In this document: one piece after another, positions 39,601 through 51,600 of the stretch
Position numbering within the stretch: position 1 is the stretch's first letter
Layout of the letters: each line of letters opens with the position of its first letter
NCBI RefSeq assembly: GCF_030445035.2
Contig: NC_080689.1
Location: 25,821,278-25,885,277 of the forward strand
DNA: 64,000 nt
Direction: 5' to 3'
From: Dasypus novemcinctus
Lineage: Eukaryota > Chordata > Mammalia > Cingulata > Dasypodidae
Program-made: the position numbers and the translations under genes
Notes under the pieces: model-generated
Told to the model about the DNA's origin: nothing
The model's input: only the letters and a program-made list of their open reading frames with translations
The model's database searches: none

Positions 39601-42600
39601 ACCAAAGAAAAAATAGACAAACTGGACCTCATCAAAATTAAAAACTTTTGTACTTCAAAGATCACTATCAAAAAAGCAAAAAGACAACAATCCACAGAAT
39701 GAGAGAATATCTGTAACATTACATGTCTAATAAAGGACTTGTATTTAAAATATATAAAGAACTCTTATTACTCAAAAATAAAAAGACAGGGAAACGGACT
39801 TTGGCCCAGTGGTTAGGGCATCCGTCTACCATATGGGAGGTCCACGGTTCAAGCCCCGGACCTCCCTGACCCGTGTGGAGCTGGCCATGCGCAGCGCTGA
39901 TGCACGCAAGGAGTGCCGTGCCACGCAAGGGTGTCCCCCGCGTGGGGGAGCCCCACGCGCAAGGAGTGCGCCTGTGAGGAGAGCCGCCCAGCGTGAAAAG
40001 AGAGAGCAGCCTGCCCAGGAATGGCACCGCCCACACTTCCCGTGCCACTGACAACAACAGAAGCGGACAAAGAAACAAGACGCAGCAAATAGACCAAGAA
40101 CAGACAACCACGGGAGGGGGGGGAATTAAATAAATAAATAAATCTTTAAAAAAAAAAAAAAGACAAATAAGCCCAGCTTAAACAGGGACAAAGGATCTGA
40201 TCTATCCTAATAAATCTCCATGGATATACTAATGGTCAATAAGCACATTAAAAGATGCTTAACACAGCCATCAGGAAAATGCAAATCAAAAACATAGTGA
40301 AGTACCACTTAACACCCTAGAATGGTGTGGTGGCTGGAGCTATGTTCTTAACTTAATCCATCCCTGTGGATGTGAACCCATTGTAAACAGACCTTTTGAT
40401 GATGTTACTTCAGTTAAGGTGTGGTCCAAATGAATCTGGATAAGTCTTCATCCTATTACTGAAGGCCTTATAGGAAAGGCCAGAGAGAAAGAGAAAGCCA
40501 CAGGGAACAGCCAGAAGCTAAAAGTCAACAAAAACCAAAGAAGCCAGGAAAGGCCACCATGTGCACTGTCATGTGACAGAAAAGCCAAGAACCCAGGACC
40601 ACCAGCAGTCAGTCCCAGAACACTGCAATCTTCTGGGAGAAAGCATCACCTTGATGATGCCTTGATTTTGTCCTTCTCCTAACCTAACATCAAAACTATG
40701 AGCCAATAAATTCTCACTGGTTAAGCCAACCTACTGCATGGTATTTATTTTAGCAGGCAAGAAACTAAATAGATGACTAGAAGCAAAAACTCAGATAATA
40801 ACAAGTGTTGATAAAGATGTTGAAAAATTAGAACCCTTTAACACTACTGATGGGAATATAAAATGGTGCAGCCCTTTGGAAACAGTCTGGCAGTTCTTCA
40901 GTTTGGCATTATTCGTAATAGCCAAAAGGTAAAAATAAGCCAATGTCCAACAATGGATTAATGGATAAACAAAATGGAGCATACACATATACACACACAC
41001 ACACACACAATGGAATCCTATTCAGCCATAAAAAAGAATGACGATACAACATGGATGAAACACAAAGTATTATGCTAAGTGAAAGAAGCCAGCCACAAAA
41101 CAACATTTATCATTCTATTTATATGAAATATCTAAAATAAGCAAATCTATAGAGACAGAAAGTAGATTAGAGCTGCTTAGAGCTGGGATCACTGGGAAGA
41201 GCAGCTGAAGGATATGCAGTTTCTTTTTGTGGTGATGAAGATATTCTAAAATTGACTGTAGTGATAGCTGCACATTATCCATGAATAAAATAAAAACACT
41301 GGGAGGAGGGGTAAGATGGCTACCTAAAGTACCTGTTTGGGGGCCCCAGGAGACCAAAAAAGTATCCAGCTACATCCTTGAAAATATGGAAGGAGAAGAC
41401 TGTTCACCTGCAGAGAAGATTTGAGAGTAGGCCAGGGCCCACGGCACAAGCAGCTTTAGGAGCTATTCCATGGCTGGAGTTGGAAGCTCCCATAAACAAA
41501 AGAGGAAGAAGACAGGTGGCCACCAACTTCAGCTACTGATTAGTTAACTCAGCTGGCTAAAGTATAATTCTAACAACAGCTAAAGTTTGAACCTAAGTCA
41601 GAAAGAGGCCGGTAGCCACCATTTTAACTCCACCCCTGGCATGAGGGTAAGTGGAGCTAATGGAAAATCACACTGAAGTTAGGGACTGGCTTCTTTCCAC
41701 CAAGATCGGACTGCAGCCCTAGCCTAGGTTCCAGTCCCACCTCTGGCAGGGAGGAAGCTGGGGGGAACTGCACCAGTCTCTCCAGGTAACTGCAGGTGCT
41801 TTTGGCTGGCAAAGACTGAATAGTCAGACACCTGGGGCCCCATCCCCACACCCTAATAGGAAAGAAGAGAAGCTATGTTTCCTTGGCCTTTCCAGGCAAA
41901 TGCAGGCATTTTCAGTCCATATGAACTGGTTTGTTGAGTACCTTCTATTCCATCTCTACCTCTGCTACCCCATAGGATAGGAGGGGGTTGGTATTTCCTC
42001 AGCCTCTCAGGGCAATGGCAGGCACTCTGGCCTGCACAAACTCAACTGTTGGGCACAAGTGGCTTCACAAGAGAGGGACTGTGTTTCTTCAGCCTCTGGG
42101 TAAAGGCAGGTGCTTCTAGCCCACAGAGACCGAACAGCCTACATGGAATGAACTGTTGGACACTGGTGGTTCCATTTCAACCCCTTTAGGGATAGAAGGG
42201 ACCATACCGCCTCAGCTTCTCAGGGTAACTGCAGGTATACTTGGTTCTCATGGATTAGATTGTTGGGCACCCCAGAAGGTCCATCCCCGCCCCTGGCAGA
42301 GGGGAGGAGGGGGTGGTGGATGCAATGTCAGTCTACCTGGGCAAACGCAGTCATTTTGGACCCACACGACATAGACTGCTGCTCACTCCTGCAGCTCCAT
42401 CCCTGCCCCAGGTAAGGGAGGAAGGGGTATGAAGCTTTGTCAGTCTCTCCAGGCAACTACAGACAGTCTTGTCCTATACAACTTGGCTTATTACACATGG
42501 CTGTGGCTCTGTCCCTCAACCTGGCAGAGAAGAAAAGTGGTACAAGCTTCCTCAGTCCCTGGGGCAATGTGGGCAGCTTCAGCCTCCACAGCTTACAGCA

Positions 42601-45600
42601 CCAACTATATACTCAGCTCCTACAACACAACCAGCAAGGGAGAAAGGGCAAGAAAGCCCTAAACTAATAAGAGTACTGCAGCCAGATTACACACATCTAG
42701 TAAGCCAGATTCCAAGACATCGAGAAAAAATTACAATCCATACCAAGAAACAGGAAGATATGGTCCAATTAAAGGAAAAAGCCTCCAGATGACATAAAGG
42801 AACTGAGACAACTAATCATAGATGTTCAAACAAATCTTAATAAATTCAGTGAAATGGCTAAAGAGATTAAGGATATTAAGAAGACACTGAGCAAGCACAA
42901 AGAAGAATTAAAGCATACATAGAAAAATAGCAGATCTTATGGGAATGAAAGGTGCAACAGGGAAGCAGATTTGGCTCAATGGATGGAGCATCTGCCTATC
43001 ACATGGGAGGTCCAGGATTCAAACCTGGGGCCTCCTGACCCGTGTGGTGAGCTGGCCCACGCACAGTGCTGATGCGCGCAAGGAGTGCCATGCCATGCAA
43101 GGGTGTCCCCCACGTAGGGGAGCCCCACGCGCAAGGAGTGCACCCCGTAAGGAGAGCAGCCCTGAGCGAAAAAAGTGCAACCTGCCCAGGAGTGGTGCCA
43201 CACACACAGAGGGCTGATGCAGCAAAATGACACAACAAAAAAAAGACACAATTTCTCAGTGCCACTGACAAGAATACAAGTGTACACAGAGGAACATGCA
43301 GCAAATGGACACAGAGAGCAGACAACTGGGGGGGGGGGGGAGGGAGAGAAATAAAAAATGGATCTTTAACAAAAAAAGAAAGGTGCAATAAATGAAATTA
43401 AAAATACACTGGAGGCTAACAGACAACATGGCATGAGACCCTGTGGAGACCATGACCTTGACCCCGAGGTCCCAGCTGGGATTCTTACCGGGCTGAGGGG
43501 AGGGCCCAGATATTCCAAACAAGCCTCACCTGGCCTTCACCACTGGTGGGGTAAAGAATACCAGTGGTGGCCCCTCCCCTTAGCATTTGCAAGCCTATTC
43601 TCTGCCTAGAGGAGCCCACACCAAATCTTGGTGCATATTTCTGTCCTTCTCTCCCATTTCTCATCAAGCTCTGTTCTTTTCCCCCATCTCCCAATAAATT
43701 CTTTTTACTGGCTTTAAAAAAAAAAAAATCACTGGAGGCACAGAACAGCAGATTTGAGGCAGAAGAAAGGATCAGTGAGCTTGAATATAAGGCCTCCAAA
43801 AATAAACATATGAATAGATGAAGAATGGAAAAACTTGAACAGGGTCTCAGGGAACTAAATGACAGCAAGACATGTGCAAACACACATGCCATGGGTGTCC
43901 CAAAAGGAGAAGAGAAGAGAAAATGGGCAGAAGGAATATTTGAAGAAATAAGAGCAGAAATTTTCCCAACCCTATTGAAAGACGTAGATATCTAATACGT
44001 TATCCAGTAAGCATAACATATTCCCAACCAAATAAATCTGAATAGGCCAACTCCGAGACACATACTAATCAGAATTTCAAATGCCAAGGACAAAGAGAGA
44101 ATCCTGAAAGCAGCAACAGAAAAGCAATGCATAACATATAAAGTATACCCAATAAAATAAGTCCCGATGTCTCTTCAGAAACCATAGAGGCAAGAAGGCA
44201 GTGGTATGACATATTTAAAATACTGCAAGGGAAAAACTTAGATCCAGAAAGACTGTCTTTTAAAGATGAGGGTGAGTTTAGAATATTCATAGATAAACGG
44301 ACACTGAGAGAGTTTATAACAAAGAGACTGGCTTTTCAGGAAATTCTAAAGCAAGAGTTACGGCTGAAAAGGCAGGAAAGGCTTGGAAAAGAGTCTGAAA
44401 TGAAGATTATGTCAGTAAAAGTAACTGAAAGTGTCAAAGGGGTGGTGAAAATAAAATATGACAGATAAAACCTAAAGGTCGAAATGGGTGAAATAAGAAC
44501 TGTCTTTATAGTAATAACATTGAATGTTAATGGACTAAACTCCCCAGTGAAAAGACACAGACTGCCAGAATGGATAGGAAAATATAAGCCATCTATATGC
44601 CATCTGCAAGAGATTCACCTTAGGCCCAAGGATACCAACATATTGAAAGTGAAAGGTTGGAAAAAGATACTCCATGCATGCAGTAACCAAAAAAATGCTA
44701 GAGTAGCTATACTTACATGAAATAGACTTTAAAAGCAAGACTGTTATTAGAGACAAGGAAGGACATTACATATTAGTAAAAGGGCAATTCACCAGGAAGA
44801 AATTAGTTATAAATGTATATGCACCTAACCAGGATGCCCCAAGATACATGAGACAAATACTGGCAAAACTAAAGGAAGAAACAGATATCTCTAAAATAAC
44901 AGGAGACTCCAATAAACTACTCTCAGCATTGGACAGAACATATGGGCAGAGGGGATCAATAAACAGAAAGCCTGAATAATATAAAAAATAGACTAAACTT
45001 AATGAACATATACAGAACACTGTACCCCAAAACAGCAGAAAATACATTCTTTTCAAGTGCTCATGGATCTTTCTCCAGTATAGACCATATGCTGGGTCAC
45101 AAAGCAGATCTCAAAAAATTCAACAAGACCAAAACTATACATAGCACTTTCTCTAATCATAATGGCATAAAGCTGGAAATCAACAAGAGACAGAAAAAGG
45201 GAAAATTCATAAATATATGAAGATTAAACAACACACTCAAATAATCAGTGGGTAAAAGAAGAAATTTCTAGAGAAATCAATAAATATGTTAGATGAAAGA
45301 AAATGAGAACACAACATATCAGAACCTATGAGATGCAGCTAAGGAAGAGCTGAGAGAGAAATTTATAGCCCTCAATGCTCACAATAAAAAAGAAGAGCTA
45401 AAATCAATGACCTAACAATACAGCTGGAGGAGCTAAAAAAAGAACAGCAAACTAATCCCAAAGCAAGCAGAAGGAATGAAATAACAAAGATCAAAGCAGA
45501 AATAAATGAAATTGGAAAAAAAAAATAGAATTAGCAAAACTAGAAGTTGGTTCTTTGAAAAATACAAGATAAGAATTGAAGGAAACTTTCCCAACGTGAT

Positions 45601-48600
45601 AAAGACCATATATGAAAATCCGACAGCTAACTTTGTACTCAGTGGTGAAAGACTGAAAGCTTTCCTGATAAGATCAGGAACAAGACAAGGATGTCCACTG
45701 TCACCACTGTTGTTCAGTATAGTGCTAGAGGTTCTAGCTAGAGCACTCAGACAAGACAAAGAAATAAAAGGTATAAAAATAAAAAAGAAATAAGTAAAAC
45801 TTTCGCTATTTCCAGATGTTATGAACCTATATCTAGAAAACCCCAAAAAATCAACAACAAAGCTGCTGGAGGTAATAAATGAATTTAGTAGAGTGTCTGG
45901 ATACAAGTTCATTACACAAAAACCAATGGTGCTTCTATACAAATGTAATGAACAATCTGAGGAGAAAGTCAGGAAAAAAATGCCACTTACAATAGCAACT
46001 AAAAGAATCAAATATTTAGGAATAAATTTAACCAAGGATGCAAAGAACTTGTATTCAGAAAACTACAATGTATTGTTAAAAAAAAAACAAAAAAGACTAA
46101 ATAATTGGAAGAACATTCCATGCTCATGCTTTGGAAAACTAAATATCATTAAGATGTCAATTATAGCCAAATTGATATAGAAAGTCAATGCAATCCCAAT
46201 AAAAATTCCACCAGCATTTTTTAAACAAATGGAAAACACAATCATCAAATTTATTTGGAAGGGTAAGGTGCCACAAATAGCCAGAAACATCTTAAAAAGG
46301 AAAAGCAAAGTTGGAGGACTCTCACTTCCAGACTTTAAATCATATTACCTAGCTACAGAGGTAAAAACAGCATGGTACTGGTAGACAGATACATAGACCA
46401 AGGGAAATGAACTGATGGTTCAGAAACAGACCCTCACATTTGTGGTCAAGTGATTTTTGACAAGCCTGTCAAACCCACCCATCTGGGACAGAACAGTCTA
46501 TTCAACAAATGGTGCTGAGAGAACCGGATGGATATCCATAGCCAAAAAGAAAGAAAGAAGACCCCTATCTCACATCGTATACAAAAATTAACTCAAAATG
46601 GATCAAAGACCTAAATATAAAAGAAAGAACCATAAAACTACTAGAAGATGATGAAGGGAAACATCTTTAAGACCTGGTCATAGGTGGTGGATTCTTATTA
46701 TTACACTGAAAGCACAGACCACAAAAGAATACATGGATAAATGGGACCGACTCAAAATTAAGCACTTCTGTGATTCAAAGGGCTTTATCAAGAAGGTGAA
46801 AGTGCAGCCCACTCAATGGGAGAAAATATTTGGAAACCGCATATCCAATAAAGGGTTTAATTTCCATTCTATATAAAGAGATAATACAACACAATAATAA
46901 AAGAGAAAGCAATCCAATTAAAAAATGGGCAAAAGATTTAAATAGACATTTCTCCAAAGAAGAAATACAAACGGCCAAAAAGCACATGAAAAAATGTTCT
47001 GTACTAGCTGTTAGGGAAATCCAAATCAAAATGACAATGAGATATCTCATATCACACAGAATGGCCATTATTTAAAAAACAGGAAACAATAAGTGCTGGA
47101 GAGGATGTGGAGAAATAGGAACACTCTTTCAGTGTTGGTGGGATTGTAAAATGGTGCAGCTTCTGAGGAAGATAGTTTGGCGGTTCCTCAGGAAGCTAAA
47201 TATAGAACTGCCATATGATCCAGCTATTCCTCTAAGGAATATATCCAGAAGAACTAAATACAGTGACATGAACAAACATCTGCACACCAAAGTTCAAGGC
47301 AGCGTTATTCACAATTGCCAAAAGATCGAAACAACGTTAAGTGTCTGTCAACCAATGAATGGATAAACAAAATGTGGTATATACATACAATGGTAAAACT
47401 ATGCTACAGTAAGAAGAAACGAAGAAATGAAATTGGGACACATATGATAACATGCATAAATCTTGAAGACATTATGCTAAGTGAAGTAAGCCAGACACAA
47501 AATGACAAATATTACATGGTTTCATTATAAAACCTAGAGTATAGGTTATTAGAAAATAAGAGGAGAGTGGAGAAGAACTACTGATACTTAATGTAAGACG
47601 TTATAATAACTTGACTATAAAAATGTGTAAATGGAGTTGATGGTAACACATTATAGTGAGTAGCAGCTAGTTTATACATGGGGTTGTGGCTGAAAAGGGT
47701 AGTCTAGTGATGTAAATGTCAATTGAAAAAAAGCTGGAGAATAATCTAGGGACTGAATTAACACAGTGAACCCAGAGGTGGATGAGAATGGTACAGATAC
47801 AGAGTGTCTTTCTGTGAGCTAAAGCGATGTACATTACTTTTGCAGGGTGATAGGAATGTGGAGAAGCATGGGAAAAAATACATTTGGTGTGACCTACGGA
47901 CTGTGGTTAACAGCAATACTGTAATATTCTTCATAAATATCAAAGATGTACTGTGTTGATAATGGGGGGGGGCGGGGTAATGGCCCATGGTTGGTAATGG
48001 TCTGATACTATATCATAACCTGTAACAAATATTCCCATGGTGTGGTGTGTTGGTGAAAGGGTGCTATATAGGAATTCTACTTATGTGCATGATTGTTTTA
48101 TAAGTTCACAACCTCTGTAATAAAAATATATTTAAAAAATAATAATAGGGTGGGTTGGGGGAAAAATACACCAAATGTAAGATGTGGACTATAGTTAGTA
48201 GTAATATTTTGACAATGCTCTTGCATAGTTTATAACGAATGCTTTACAACAAAGCAAGGTGTTGGGATCCTTGTATGTTATGCATGTTTATTTTGTAAAT
48301 TTACAACTTTTCCTATATACTCATTGTTTATGTATGTTCGTGTATGAATGATATACTTCAATTTTTAAAAATTTAAAAATAAAACCACTGAATCATACAG
48401 TTTAAATGGATTAACTGTAGAGTATAAGAATTATCTTGATAAAACTGTTAAAGGAAAAACAAAAAGACAAATACCCTTAGTGAAAAGGTTTAACAGATTC
48501 CCAATCATTCAAAACCTGCCCCTGAAGGTTTGTTAAATATCCACACACTAGTGCCCTGTGGCATAAATCCTATGGCTTAAACTTGCTTCTTGATGAAAAC

Positions 48601-51600
48601 ATTAAGATATATTCTCCAAAGCATCTAATAAAAATTTTATTCTATTAAAGAAATGTGTAGAAAAAATTTTTTTCAGAGGGAGAACAAAGAAATTCTAAAC
48701 TAAAACTCTTGAGTTGAATAGAAAATATTCCAGGGGGAGGAGGATGGGAGGGAGTTATTACTTCAAAAGTATTTCTCCTCCAAGAACTGCTAACATAAGA
48801 GGAACTTAAATTATACAAAACCATAAAATTCCTATATGTTCTAAATTTCAAGTCAGTGTTTGTGTTTATTACTTGAGATATGCCTAAACAAAAATCAGTT
48901 ACTTTAGATTCTAATAAATTTTAATTTTCAATAAAGACATTAGAAAAAGATTAACTGGAACAAACAATTTCTATTCTCTCAAATCTAAAATCCCAAAATA
49001 AAAATAAGTGATGACATAGGTACCATAACTTTTGATGATATTACGAAACAGGCAGTACATAAAGAGCATATATTTGGGCTTAAAGCTACAAATGACAACA
49101 TTTTCAGGCAAGAGCCAGGAATGCAAGGTGAATGTGCACCTGGAAGATCCCACCTATAACACTGCAACAAGGACTTTTAACAATACATTGTAGCCTCCTC
49201 CATCTAATCTGTTTCTGATTTCTCTAGCTTAGCCAGCATGTAATGAAAAGTTTTTCTAATTGAAATTACTCCTGTTAAATTTAAACCTGCATATGGAAGA
49301 AGGGAAAGTTAGTCTTAACCCAGAAATCAGCATCTCAGGGGGAAAAAATACAACATACTAACAGAAAGAAGGTTATCTGCATAGTCCACACAATCCCTGT
49401 ATCCAATCCCCTTAGCTTTTATTTTCTTTGACTCTTAATATCCTGGTCAAATTTTTTGCCTGTTTCTAGCATATGCAAAAATTATAACAGTATAAAATTT
49501 AAGATTTCAGTCACTTGCTATATAATAGTTACATACAATGTTTCATTTGTAACAAAAGTGAAAGTCAAAAGCAAAATCAGTAGTAATAATTAAATGAATA
49601 AGCTCAAGTTCTTCACTAAATCTGGCAATTTTATGAGCAAATTAATCTGTTTAGAGTATAACAATTTGAAATTAACAAAATACACACCTATCAAAATGGT
49701 TAAAATTGAAAAGACTGACAAAACTAAGTGTTTGCAAGAAGCAGAACAACTGTTAGTCTCTTCCATTGCTTTTGGAGATACAAATTGGTAAAAAATAAAA
49801 AACACTTTGGAAAAAAATTTGGCAGTACCTCCTAAAATTAAATAGGTATTGATTCTGTGACCAAGCAATTCTACTCCCGGATATAAACCCAATAAAAGTA
49901 AGTGCTATGTCACCAAGATTTGTGCAAGAATGTTCATAGCAGTTTTATTAAAAATAGACTAAAACTAGAAATTTGTATGTCTATCTACATAAGTATGGGT
50001 AGATAAATTGTGATATATTCACTCAACGAAATACCACTCAGTAGTAAAAAGGAACTGATACATGTAACAACATAGATAAATCTCTCAGACTTAATTCTAA
50101 GTGAAAGAAGCCAGACACAGGAGTACATACTTTATGATTACATTTACATGAAGTTCAAAAGCAGAAAACTAATCTGTGGTGATTGGTGATATAAATGGAA
50201 ATAAGGGTGGCAGTTGAAAACAAAGATAGTAATAATGACTGGAAAAGGGAATGAAGGAGCCTTCTAGAGTGCTTGAAATGTTCTATTTCTTGATATGAGT
50301 GGCAGTGGTTATAAAGATGCACATATATAAAAATTCACTGGCTACAGTAAAATTTATCCACTTTAGTATATGTTAGCTATACGATGATAAAAAATAAATA
50401 ATAAAATGACTCTAGGAAGAAACATAAAATACTGTTCTTCCTCCAAATATATTTCTTTCCTGGACAAGAACATGAAATGAATCAAGTTTTTCTTCACGGA
50501 GTCACACATCTTCCAAAATCATACATCTCAGATGCCTTGGAGAAGAAGGCAGTATCAGGCTTGACACCACATAGGCCTCAGTCTAAGATATTTGTGCTTT
50601 TGGCAAGTTGTATGTAATAGCATATAGAATCCTTAACTGAGTTTTTGCTCCTGACTTCTGGCAACAGGTCTGGGAGCAGCTCTTTAAATAGTAAAGAATA
50701 AAAGCTATATGGAGGATAGTTCCCCTTAAAATGCCTTTATCAATTATGTTATAAATGGAGTCCAAACTCTTGAGGATGAAAAGACAGCAAAGACTCTATT
50801 CATTAAGTACAGATAGCAATGGGCAGCATGAAGTTACCATACTTGCTCTAGCTCATAAATAAAGAAAATCCTCCCATCAGCCTATTCCTTCTGAAGCAAA
50901 CACTGGAAAGTAAACATGTAAAAAAGAACAATTCAGTGTAGGTATATTTTATAATACAGGTATATTTTACATACTAGAAATAGAGAAAATGACTAAAGAT
51001 CATTTGGCAGAGTAGTTTTTAGAATAAAGGCTTTGGGACCAACTGCCTTGTCTGAAACCTCAGACTTTCCACTTACTTTGGGCCTCATTTCTTCAAGTTG
51101 AAACACTAATATTACTGATAGGGTTATTATTACTACTAAGAGGAATACCTGTTAAATACTTAACAAGCAATGAGCTGGCATTTTGTAAAGATTCAAAAAC
51201 ATCACCATCATCTATGAATACTCTTGCCTCAAAAGAGAAAGATGGAGGGGAAACCTAAAGAGAGTTTAAAACAAAACTCAAAAGACAACCAATCACAACA
51301 TGAACTGTATACTAAAAACGACTTGGGTCCCAATACAAAAGACAAAGTCCATAAAAGCCGCTATTTCTTTCCTTACACTTTTCAGCTAGCATCCCACCTT
51401 TGCAGGCACATGGATCAATTAAATAAACAGAAATCTATTCCATTGTTATTTCTTATTTATTTTCATCTCCCAGGAAAAGCATGACCCAACATTAAACCAG
51501 TATAAGCAGAAGTGTGCTAAGCTAAAACTCACACACCACTTAATGAAATTTTTGATCAGAATAAGATGGTTTATATCAAGAACTCAATACGGAAACCTTA

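Larger units (their letters stand above)
34560..41301 (+). mobile_element. older near-full-length L1 (first part)
   Basis: An ancient mammalian L1 in plus orientation. The likely 5' UTR is at about 34560-35500. A degraded ORF1 (coiled-coil, Lys/Glu-rich) lies at about 35610-36240 and an ORF2 remnant at about 37150-40320. ORF2 shows an endonuclease start ([11 protein letters not shown]), the reverse-transcriptase motif FADDM at about 38770 and a C-terminal region, all with many stops. It is interrupted by SINEs at 36290-36693 and 39789-40157 and by an LTR-like insertion at about 40330-40770. Its 3' UTR is cut at 41301 by the younger L1 and resumes at 48376. The 5' boundary is approximate. Confidence 0.85.
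41302..48375 (+). mobile_element. younger near-full-length L1 nested in the older L1
   Basis: Begins GGAGGAGGGGTAAGATGGCT, the classic L1 5' terminus, and ends in an A-rich tail. It is bounded by the duplication AAAATAAAAMCACTG (41287-41301 and 48376-48390, one mismatch). Parts: 5' UTR with about 110-bp repeats (41302-42660), ORF1 remnant (about 42660-44460), ORF2 remnant (44484 to about 47530), and 3' UTR with a tandem module (about 47530-48375). Without its SINE and retrocopy it is about 6.3 kb. ORF2 lacks part of the reverse transcriptase and has many stops, so it is dead. Confidence 0.88.

Noticed and set aside
43564..43821. 85-codon plus-strand frame
   Set aside because: It spans the junction between the 313-bp retrocopy, its poly(A) tail and L1 ORF1; not a natural gene.
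45433..46035. 200-codon minus-strand open frame
   Set aside because: It is the antisense of the L1 ORF2 reverse-transcriptase remnant; its length reflects A-rich L1 coding sequence, not a host gene.
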